Shown here one piece after another: positions 21,795 to 28,115 of a stretch of 28,115 bases of DNA; the first letter of the stretch is position 1; each line of letters opens with the position of its first letter. Both the position numbers and the translations under genes were made by a program. The stretch covers positions 1 through 28,115 of the forward strand of contig CAMICU010000024.1 of assembly GCA_946223375.1 (NCBI GenBank), read 5' to 3'. The notes under the pieces are model-generated. The model saw only the letters and a program-made list of their open reading frames with translations. It did not search any database and was not told the DNA's origin. This stretch comes from an uncultured Stenotrophomonas sp. (GTDB lineage: Bacteria; Pseudomonadota; Gammaproteobacteria; Xanthomonadales; Xanthomonadaceae).

Positions 21795-24616
21795 AGCATG
21801 GTGGAGCCGGCGGCCGCGACCTTGCCGCGGCCGGTGAAGCTGTCGTCGGTGGCCAGCAGCTGCAATGTCGCCTCGGCATTCCAGCGGCCACCGGCCAGGC
21901 ATTGCAGGGGAATCTGCACCCCGGCCGGATCCAGTTCGATGGCGGCGATGTCCTCGCCGATCATCGCGCACACGTCATCGATGAAAGCCAATGCACCCTG
22001 ATGGGTCTGCTCCAGTGCCTGGAGCCCGGCATCGGTCAGCTCGATCGGGCCGAAGCACGGCTGCGGTGTGTCTCCTGAAGGTGCCGCAAAGCCATTGAAC
22101 TGGCCGGCGGGCGCGCCCAGCAGGGCTTCCAGCAGAAGGTCGTTGGCGAGGATGGTCGAGCCGGTCTCGTCCTCGCGCTGGCGCCCATCGAAGTAGCGGG
22201 CCGCGGCCCAGTTGGGTGCCTGCAGCTGGTTGGCGCCGTGACGCAGCGCCATGTAATAGCCGCCGAGCGGGTGCTGTCGCATATGGGCGAGATTGCGTTG
22301 GATCGTGCCGGCATAGCCCAGGTCAACGACCATGGTCGTGCCGGCGCACGCGAGCGATGACCAGTACGTGAGGTAGTGCGCGCGTGCGTGTGCGGCTTCG
22401 GCAAGCAGGGACGGAAGCACGGGCTGCAGCCAATCGCTGATCGTTTCCGCCATTTCCGGAAGGAACACGTCGCGTTCCAGCAGGCCGGGCTCAACCTGTG
22501 CCAGTGCGCGCACCGCAGCTTCACCCGCGCGTGCGAGCAGCAATTGCTCAAGGGTGCCGTTGAACGTGCCCGCGAAGAGAAAGTTCAGGTCCTCCGCTGC
22601 ATGCATGGCCGGCAATGCGGTTGCCCGCCGTGACGCCAGGAAGTACTGCGACTGCAGTTGCCGGGCTTCGGGGTGGAATGGCCGTAGACGCTCGAACGCA
22701 CGCTGCAGCAGGTGTCCTTCGCGGCTCAGGAACAACACGCATCCGACGTCGTGCCGCCCGGCGGTGCGCACCATCGAAAGCAGGAAGTCGAGCAGCAGCG
22801 GGCCGAGCACGGCATAGCCCAGGTCCGCCGCATCCAGCTGTACCGGTCCGCGCAGGCGGTGCGGGGCGACGTCGAGGATGGACGCAGCGCGATTGGCCAG
22901 CAGGCCGCGCCAGAGTTGTTCGGGCCAGGGGGCGTCCGATCCCAGTGGGTGGCGCAGGCTGCGCAGTGCTGGCAGGAGGTCCAGCAGGGCTGCCGGCCGC
23001 AGTACATGCACGGGAGGCAGCAGCTTCTCCGATTGCGGAAGCTGTACATCGGAGTGCTCGTTGTCGCCGATATGCAGCCAGTGTGCGATATCGATGCCAT
23101 CGCGCCGCGCCAGTTCCTGCCAGGATTGCCTCTGGTCCTTGCGCAGGCCCGTCTCGCAGGAGACCCGCCATGTCCGGGTGGCTGCGCTGACGGACGCTGG
23201 CAGCACCCGCAGCAGGTCTGCGCTGTCCAGGTACATGTCCGACAATGCAAACAGCCTGCGTGGGCCCAGATGCTGCAGCGCGGCCAGCACACCGGTACGC
23301 GGCCGGAGCTGTTGGCGCTCGTGTTCCAGTTCCGCCTGTATCAGTGCGTCCTCATCCCATGCCGCGTGCGGCGATTGCTGGGCGATCTGCCGGTGGATTT
23401 CGCGCAGGGTGGGATCACGCAGCAGCCGGCTGCGCAGCGCGGCCTCGGCGTCCTCGCGACGTCTGCAGAATTCCGTGATTCCGTAGCTGCGTTCGAGCTG
23501 CCAGGCCAGGTGCGCGCGTGACGCTGCCGGTGTCAGGAACGGACGTACAACCAGGGTATCGAAGACGTCGACACTGACGGTCCGCGCATCGGTCGCGGAC
23601 AACGCGACGCGTTCGGCGACCGCGGTTTCCAGTGCAGTGGAGACATTGCGCAGTCCCTCCGATGCCAACGTGAGGCCTCCATCGGCAGGGAGGATGCCCA
23701 GGCGGAAGCCCTGCTGGCGGGCAACAAGGGCGAACATCCGTTCGATGGCATGCTGCAGGGTACCGTCCATCTGCCCCTGCTCCGGCGGAAAGTCTTCCAC
23801 CCGCAGATGCAGGTCGAACAGGGGGCGCAGGGCGTCGACCCGGGCCCAGAACATCGAACCGGCCGGAAAGTCGAGGTAACGATTGTGTTCCAGCGTGATG
23901 CCGAGGCGGGCTGCAAGCAGGTCACCCACAGTGGCATTGCTGAGCCACGTATGCCCCCATACGGGCATCGTTTCATGGCTTTCCGGATAAACCAGGCCAA
24001 GCTTGGGCATGGCCTGGAACATGCCCAGGATCCAGGCGATCCGCTGCGGTGAACCGAACAGCCCGTCGAGCAGGTAGCGTCGCCAGGAGCCCTGTTCGCT
24101 GCCGGTGTACAGCGACTTCTTGGTATGGATGTGGCTGACCACATCGAGTTCGAGGATTTCGTCGTGGAAGGCGACCAGCAGCGGGGCGATGTCACGGCCG
24201 CGGTTCTCCACGACTTTCACCCGAAGCGCCTGCAGCCTGGGCAGGCCGGCCATCCGTGCCTGGACCTGCTCGGCGGCGGCAGTGTCGATGACTGACACCA
24301 GCAGCACGAAGGGGACCGGCATCTGCTGCAGCGTCGCGGCGAACTCCTCGATGAGGTCGGGATAGAACACGTGCGCCATGACGCCGACCCGCAGATCCAG
24401 CTCGGACATCGGCGCCGGCGCGGGCAGCGCTGCTTCGTCGAACGCATCGGCGACCCGCGCGCGGACCGCACTGGCCGAACGCAGTCGCGCCAGTACGCCG
24501 CCGAACCCCATTGCCGCGGTGATCCTGAGCGCACGGCGCAGGACCGAGACCAGTCCGCCGATGCCGCCGCCATGCTGCTGGATGGAGCGCCGTGCCGCGT
24601 GCAGGTAGCGCTTCAC
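21791..24616 (-). CDS. rhamnan synthesis protein F / HAD-like multidomain protein
   Basis: This 941-residue protein has three parts. Residues about 70-320 resemble rhamnan synthesis F (RgpF) proteins: ENRGRDIAPLL (137-147), HTKKSLY (164-170), FPAGSMFWARVDALRPLF (250-267). Residues about 345-555 are HAD-like: DVFDT (Asp350, Asp353), SDMYL (459-463), Lys493, and GDNEHSD (517-523). The rest, to 941, includes LSREGHLLQRAF and VVDLGYAGTIQRNL and resembles the C-terminus of predicted HAD-type O-antigen proteins (COG5610 group). It probably takes part in assembly or modification of a rhamnose-containing glycan; dTDP-rhamnose comes from the nearby rmlBACD. The start is a GTG without a clear ribosome-binding site. 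Whether the HAD part is active cannot be told. Confidence 0.75.
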   Translation of the reverse strand: MKRYLHAARRSIQQHGGGIGGLVSVLRRALRITAAMGFGGVLARLRSASAVRARVADAFDEAALPAPAPMSELDLRVGVMAHVFYPDLIEEFAATLQQMPVPFVLLVSVIDTAAAEQVQARMAGLPRLQALRVKVVENRGRDIAPLLVAFHDEILELDVVSHIHTKKSLYTGSEQGSWRRYLLDGLFGSPQRIAWILGMFQAMPKLGLVYPESHETMPVWGHTWLSNATVGDLLAARLGITLEHNRYLDFPAGSMFWARVDALRPLFDLHLRVEDFPPEQGQMDGTLQHAIERMFALVARQQGFRLGILPADGGLTLASEGLRNVSTALETAVAERVALSATDARTVSVDVFDTLVVRPFLTPAASRAHLAWQLERSYGITEFCRRREDAEAALRSRLLRDPTLREIHRQIAQQSPHAAWDEDALIQAELEHERQQLRPRTGVLAALQHLGPRRLFALSDMYLDSADLLRVLPASVSAATRTWRVSCETGLRKDQRQSWQELARRDGIDIAHWLHIGDNEHSDVQLPQSEKLLPPVHVLRPAALLDLLPALRSLRHPLGSDAPWPEQLWRGLLANRAASILDVAPHRLRGPVQLDAADLGYAVLGPLLLDFLLSMVRTAGRHDVGCVLFLSREGHLLQRAFERLRPFHPEARQLQSQYFLASRRATALPAMHAAEDLNFLFAGTFNGTLEQLLLARAGEAAVRALAQVEPGLLERDVFLPEMAETISDWLQPVLPSLLAEAAHARAHYLTYWSSLACAGTTMVVDLGYAGTIQRNLAHMRQHPLGGYYMALRHGANQLQAPNWAAARYFDGRQREDETGSTILANDLLLEALLGAPAGQFNGFAAPSGDTPQPCFGPIELTDAGLQALEQTHQGALAFIDDVCAMIGEDIAAIELDPAGVQIPLQCLAGGRWNAEATLQLLATDDSFTGRGKVAAAGSTML

Positions 24617-24783
24617 GCCCGCATGTCCATGCCGGCGGTCAGGTGCTGGCGGTGGCGGCAGGTCGGCGGGGGCGGTGTTGCGGTCATGGTGCTTCCGGCG
24701 CAGGGATCAGGCATGCAGCCATTTTCAGGATTCGCGATGAACCGGGCAAATAGCGCCGGGAAACGGCGTGGTAGTGTCCGCCC
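24617..24783. promoter_or_regulatory. divergent gap between the RgpF/HAD gene and alkB
   Basis: No gene is seen in these 167 bases. A -10-like TAGTGT at 24772-24777 lies 6 bases before the alkB ATG, with no Shine-Dalgarno between, which suggests leaderless alkB transcription. No clear promoter or ribosome-binding site was found for the minus-strand GTG at 24616. Confidence 0.3.
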
Positions 24784-25398
24784 ATGCTGTTCCCCACCGA
24801 CCTCCCCGATGCCGATGTCCGTCACCTGCCGGGTTGGCTGGCGCCTGCCGAAGCCGATGCGCTGCAGCGCTACCTGCATGAACAGGTGCGTTGGGAGGTT
24901 CATCGCATCCGCATGTTTGGGCGCTGGGTGGATTCGCCCCGGCTGAGCAGCTGGATCGGCGATGCGGGCGCGCATTACCGCTATTCCGGCGCGGACTTCG
25001 TGCCGCAGCCGTGGCCGGCGGGGCTGCAGCCGCTGCGCGAGCGCCTGCAGCAGGCCTGCGCCGCGCGCTTCAACAGCGTGCTGGTCAACCGCTACCGGGA
25101 TGGGGGTGACAGCATGGGCTGGCACAGCGATGACGAGCCGGAGCTGGGCGAGCGGCCGCTGATCGCGTCGCTGAGCCTGGGCGCGCCACGGCGGTTCCTG
25201 CTGCGCCGTCGTGACGATCCGGCGCGCAAGGCGGCGTTCCTGCTCGGGCATGGCGACCTGCTGCTGATGGGCGGTGACACCCAGCGCTGTTACCAGCATG
25301 CCCTGCCGAAGACCGCGCGCCCGACCGGCGAGCGGATCAACCTCACTTTCCGCTGGATCCACGCGCCGGCAGACCGGCCGCATCCTGCTGGCCGTTGA
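24784..25398 (+). CDS. alkB: AlkB-type 2-oxoglutarate/Fe(II) dioxygenase
   Basis: This 204-residue protein should directly reverse alkylation damage (1-methyladenine, 3-methylcytosine) in nucleic acids by oxidative demethylation. The iron ligands are His114 and Asp116 in GWHSDDE and His172 in YQHALPK. RINLTFR at 184-190 supplies the 2-oxoglutarate-binding arginines. NRYRDGGDSMGWHSDDEPEL matches the usual NxYxxGxDxxxxHxD signature. The short form resembles the AlkB2/3-like branch more than E. coli AlkB. The last 56 bases overlap the 3' end of the convergent lipoprotein gene. No ribosome-binding site is seen. Confidence 0.92.
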   Translation: MLFPTDLPDADVRHLPGWLAPAEADALQRYLHEQVRWEVHRIRMFGRWVDSPRLSSWIGDAGAHYRYSGADFVPQPWPAGLQPLRERLQQACAARFNSVLVNRYRDGGDSMGWHSDDEPELGERPLIASLSLGAPRRFLLRRRDDPARKAAFLLGHGDLLLMGGDTQRCYQHALPKTARPTGERINLTFRWIHAPADRPHPAGR

Positions 25399-25999
25399 CC
25401 AGGGTCCAGCCGACCAGCTCGGTGCTGGCCTTGTCCAGCGCGGTCTCGAACGCGGCGGCGACGCTGCCGATCTCGCCGGAGGCGGCCGGTTCCACGACCA
25501 GGAAGGTGCGGGTGGCGACCACGCGCTGGTCGATGCTGTGGATCAGCTTGGCATTGACCTCGATGGTGGCCGCCGGCGTCTGGCCGCCGCGGTAGTCCGA
25601 CTCGAAGCGGCGCAGGTCGGTGGTGAGCTTGTAGTCCGAGCGGATGCCGGTGGAGATGCGGGCCACTGCCGGGATGCGGCCGGAGTCCTCGAACCCGCGC
25701 AGCAGGGTGTCTTCCAGCATGTCGGTGGCCGGCTGCGACCAGGTCGCGGCGCGGTAGACCTCGAGCTCGCCCGGGGTGGGGCGCACGTTGATGCGCGGGC
25801 TGTCCACCAGCCGTGCCGCGCTGGGCTTGGCGATGACCAGCTGCCAATCCACCTGCGGCCAGGACGGATCGGCTTCGATGCGTACCTGCGGGGCATAGAT
25901 GGTGACGGCATGGCGGTCACCGCCGGCCAGCACCGAGCAGCCGGCCAGCATCAGCAGGCAGGCCGGGACTAGCAGTTTGATCGGCACGGAGGGCTTCAT
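25343..25999 (-). CDS. ABC-type transport auxiliary lipoprotein (PqiC/DUF330-like)
   Basis: This 218-residue protein begins with a lipoprotein signal peptide: a hydrophobic stretch ending in the lipobox LAGC, with Cys21 as the predicted lipidated residue. The mature part resembles the ABC_trans_aux family (PqiC-like), outer-membrane partners of MCE transporters: a long stretch with DSPRINVRP, LEVYRAATWSQPATDMLEDTLLRGFEDSG and related blocks. It is the last gene of the MCE operon; its ATG overlaps the MCE gene's stop (ATGA). The 3' end overlaps alkB on the other strand by 56 bases. Confidence 0.85.
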   Translation of the reverse strand: MKPSVPIKLLVPACLLMLAGCSVLAGGDRHAVTIYAPQVRIEADPSWPQVDWQLVIAKPSAARLVDSPRINVRPTPGELEVYRAATWSQPATDMLEDTLLRGFEDSGRIPAVARISTGIRSDYKLTTDLRRFESDYRGGQTPAATIEVNAKLIHSIDQRVVATRTFLVVEPAASGEIGSVAAAFETALDKASTELVGWTLVNGQQDAAGLPARGSSGK

Positions 26000-26922
26000 T
26001 GGGGGTCGAACTCCTTCGGGGCATCGCGGCCGAGCAGGTAGCGGGCCGGGTTGTTCTCCAACCGGTCGCTGACCCGGCGCAGGTCGCGGATCAGGCCGCG
26101 CAGCTCGGTCAGGGTGGGGCCGAGCTGGGCCAGGCCATCGTTGGCGAAACTGTTGATGGCGGCGCGGTTCTCGCCAAGGATGGCATTGGCGTTGCCGGCC
26201 GCGGAGTCCAGCTTGCTGAGGCTGGTGTCGAGCTTGTCGAGCGTGGCCGGCAGCTGCCGCAGCACGTTCTGGTCGAGGTTGGCGATGGCGCCGTTGGCGG
26301 TGTTGAGGGTGGTGTTGAGGTTGCGTGCGGCATCGCGCGCCTCCACCAGCAGCGCCTGGGTGCCTTCGTCGCGGTCGGCCAGGCCGCCGCTGATGGTTTC
26401 CAGGTTGGCCAGCGTGGCGGAAATCCTGGCCACGTTCTGGTCGCTGAGCAGCTGGTCCATGCGTTCGACCACCCGGTTGGCCACGTCGGTGATGTTCTGC
26501 AGCGCCGAGGGCGCGGTGGCGATGGTCGGGATGACTTCCTTGCTGGTGGCGGTCAACGCCGGGGCCTGCGGGGTGCCGCCGCTGAGCTGGATGATCGACG
26601 GGCCGGTCAGGCTGGTGATGGCCAACTTGGCGCGGGTGTCGGTCTTGACCGGCGTGTTGGAGTTCAACCGCACCTTGGCGATGACCTTGCGCGGATCATC
26701 CGGGGCCAGCGTCAGTTCGGTGATCGAGCCCACCGCGATGCCGTTGTACTGCACCGGGCTGCCGACCGACAGGCCGGTGACGGCCTCGGTGAACACCACC
26801 CGGTATTCCTGCCAGGTGCGGTCGGAGGAGTACTTGGCCGCCCACAGGCCGAAGGCCAGCAGCGCCAGCCCGGCAACGAGGGTGAAGGCACCGATCAGCA
26901 CGTAGTTGGCTTTGGTTTCCAT
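25996..26922 (-). CDS. MCE-domain lipid transport protein (MlaD family)
   Basis: This 308-residue protein has one N-terminal membrane helix (about 7-28) and one MCE domain (about 37-120: VVFTEAVTGLSVGSPVQYNGIAVGSI), followed by a long, probably helical region rich in Asn, Ala, Leu and Asp to the C-terminus. It should form a periplasmic ring on the ABC permease that handles phospholipids between the membranes. The frame extends 24 codons upstream, but the ATG at 26922, two bases after the ATPase stop, begins the conserved METKANYVLIG. It is longer than E. coli MlaD (about 180 residues) owing to the C-terminal part. Confidence 0.9.
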   Translation of the reverse strand: METKANYVLIGAFTLVAGLALLAFGLWAAKYSSDRTWQEYRVVFTEAVTGLSVGSPVQYNGIAVGSITELTLAPDDPRKVIAKVRLNSNTPVKTDTRAKLAITSLTGPSIIQLSGGTPQAPALTATSKEVIPTIATAPSALQNITDVANRVVERMDQLLSDQNVARISATLANLETISGGLADRDEGTQALLVEARDAARNLNTTLNTANGAIANLDQNVLRQLPATLDKLDTSLSKLDSAAGNANAILGENRAAINSFANDGLAQLGPTLTELRGLIRDLRRVSDRLENNPARYLLGRDAPKEFDPQ

Positions 26923-26924
26923 GG

Positions 26925-27740
26925 TCAGGCGTTCTCGGACTGGATGCCGCGCGCTGCGCGGGCGCGGGGGCCGTGGAAATACTCGCGGATCCACGGGTGG
27001 TCGAGCTGTTCGATCTCCGGCAACGGTGCGCAGGCGACCACCTTGCGGTCGGCCAGCACCGCCACGCGGTCACAGATAGCGTAAAGCGTGTCCAGATCGT
27101 GTGTGATCAGGAACACGGTCAGGCCCAATGCTTCCTGCAGGGTCTTGATGAGGTGGTCGAAGGCCGCCGCGCCGATCGGGTCCAGCCCGGCGGTGGGCTC
27201 GTCCAGGAACAGCAGCGGCGGGTCCAGCGCCAGGGCGCGGGCCAGCCCGGCGCGTTTGCGCATGCCACCGGACAGCTGCGAGGGCAGCTTGTTGATGGCG
27301 TCGGCAGGCAACCCGGCCAGCTTCACCTTGAGCAGCGCCAGTTCGTAGTGCCAGCGCTCGTCCAGTTCCGGATGGTGCTCCTTCAGCGGCACCTGCACGT
27401 TCTCGCCGACGGTGAGCGAGGAGAACAGCGCGCCGTCCTGGAACAGCACGCCGGTATTGCGTTCGATGCGCAGGCGGTCGGCGGGGTTGTCCGAGCGCGC
27501 GTCCACGCCCAGCACCGCCATCTGCCCGGCATCGGGCCGGCGCAGGCCGAGGATGGAGCGCATGAGCACCGACTTGCCGGTGCCCGAACCGCCCACCACG
27601 CCGAGGATCTCGCCACGGCGCACGTCCAGGTCCAGCCCGTCGTGCACGGTCTGGCTGCCGAAACGGTTGACCAGCCCGCGCACCTGGATCGCCAGGTCGG
27701 CCGGGGTCGGATCGTTCGCGGGGGGAGGCAGGGTCGTCAT
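26925..27740 (-). CDS. ABC transporter ATP-binding protein (MlaF-like)
   Basis: This 271-residue ATPase drives the MCE lipid transporter. Walker A GGSGTGKS is at 50-57, the signature LSGGM at 156-160, Walker B LLFLDEP at 176-182, and the switch histidine at about 214 (THD). The FQDGALFSSLTVGENV block after the Q-loop is characteristic of the MlaF/Mkl branch. The frame reaches a GTG at 27779, but the ATG at 27740 has GAGG 8 bases before it and starts clear of the permease end. It is 14 bases after the permease stop. Confidence 0.92.
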   Translation of the reverse strand: MTTLPPPANDPTPADLAIQVRGLVNRFGSQTVHDGLDLDVRRGEILGVVGGSGTGKSVLMRSILGLRRPDAGQMAVLGVDARSDNPADRLRIERNTGVLFQDGALFSSLTVGENVQVPLKEHHPELDERWHYELALLKVKLAGLPADAINKLPSQLSGGMRKRAGLARALALDPPLLFLDEPTAGLDPIGAAAFDHLIKTLQEALGLTVFLITHDLDTLYAICDRVAVLADRKVVACAPLPEIEQLDHPWIREYFHGPRARAARGIQSENA

Positions 27741-27754
27741 CGGTGTCGCCTCGC

Positions 27755-28115
27755 TCACCAGTCCATATGCATGAACCACAACGCCGCCAGGGCGTCGAGG
27801 ATGATGACCAGCGAGATCGTCTGCACCACGCTGGAGGTGGTGCGCTCGCCCACCGACTGCGCGGTGCCTTCGACCTTCAGCCCTTCCAGGCAGCCGATCA
27901 GGCCGATGATCATCGCGAACACCGGTGCCTTGGACAGGCCGACCAGGAAGTGCCGTACCTCCATCGTCTCGTGCATGCGGGCCAGGTACATCTGCGGCGG
28001 AATGCCCAGGTCGAAGGCGCCGACGGTGACGCCACCGGCCAGGCCGGCCAGCATCGCGATGAAGGTCAGCAGCGGCAGCATCACCAGCAGCGCGATCACC
28101 CGGGGCAGCACCAGC
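27755..28115 (-). CDS. MlaE-family ABC transporter permease (partial)
   Basis: Only the C-terminal 119 or so residues are in the window; the 5' part lies beyond the right edge. The sequence shows the conserved PRVIALLVMLPLLTF helix, GGVTVGAFDLGI, MYLARMHE, GLSKAPVFAMIIGLIGCLEGL and SSVVQTISLVIILDALAAL, all typical of MlaE permeases that place lipids in the inner membrane leaflet. The stop is a TGA just before the ATPase gene. It is the first visible gene of an operon of permease, ATPase, MCE protein and lipoprotein. Confidence 0.9.
   Translation of the reverse strand, partial: LVLPRVIALLVMLPLLTFIAMLAGLAGGVTVGAFDLGIPPQMYLARMHETMEVRHFLVGLSKAPVFAMIIGLIGCLEGLKVEGTAQSVGERTTSSVVQTISLVIILDALAALWFMHMDW

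Noticed and set aside
24613..25383. 256-residue minus-strand frame upstream of the RgpF/HAD gene
   Set aside because: It is antisense to alkB, which has complete iron and 2-oxoglutarate ligands.
25999..27084. 361-residue plus-strand frame
   Set aside because: It is the antisense of the MCE protein gene; its Gly/Val/Gln-rich composition is typical of shadows.
1..28115. Mobile elements, tRNA genes, attachment sites
   Set aside because: No transposase, integrase, terminal inverted repeat pair or tRNA cloverleaf was recognised by reading.

Overview
The window reads as chromosomal DNA of a GC-rich gammaproteobacterium of the Xanthomonadaceae, most likely Stenotrophomonas or a close relative. The clues are the linked xanA/xanB, etfA/etfB and rmlBACD genes (a usual setting of the LPS O-antigen locus in this family) and the high GC content. 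No rRNA, tRNA, CRISPR array, insertion sequence, integrase or phage gene was seen. The assignment rests on gene content and recalled family features, not on a database search.

Layout. (1) 1-105 is a GC-extreme stretch ending in 13 consecutive G; it is unlike the rest and may be a contig-end artefact. (2) 329-11298 (+) is a tightly packed, by eye somewhat less GC-rich surface-polysaccharide operon: a large GT-C-like membrane protein, wbpA, wbpB, wbpD, wbpE, a polyprenyl-phosphate-type GT2, a Wzx-like flippase, and a fused glutaminase/WbpG-type sugar amidotransferase. It ends in a 31-nt hairpin. (3) 11328-14699 (-) holds a hexapeptide acyltransferase, xanB and xanA. (4) 14843-16609 (-) is etfB-etfA. 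(5) 16858-20320 (+) is rmlBACD. (6) 20429-21794 (+) is scoA-scoB. (7) 21791-24616 (-) is a 941-residue rhamnan-synthesis-F/HAD fusion. (8) 24784-25398 (+) is alkB. (9) 25343-28115 (-) is an MCE-type lipid transport operon (permease, ATPase, MCE protein, auxiliary lipoprotein), with the permease cut by the window edge.

How the genes work together. WbpA, WbpB, WbpE and WbpD should convert UDP-GlcNAc to UDP-2,3-diacetamido-2,3-dideoxy-D-glucuronic acid. The fused amidotransferase would then turn an acetamido group into an acetamidino group (or amidate the sugar), using ammonia from its own glutaminase domain. No C2 epimerase (WbpI) and no HisH2/HisF2 pair is present, so the gluco sugar, amidinated by a self-contained enzyme, is the simplest prediction. 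XanA and XanB supply hexose-1-phosphates and GDP-mannose, and RmlBACD supplies dTDP-L-rhamnose. The GT2, the flippase and the GT-C protein could form a periplasmic sugar-branching set. The RgpF/HAD protein beside rmlBACD is a candidate rhamnose-polymer enzyme.

The most interesting items are the glutaminase-WbpG fusion in its wbpABDE context, the RgpF-HAD multidomain protein, and the abrupt GC/poly-G left end.
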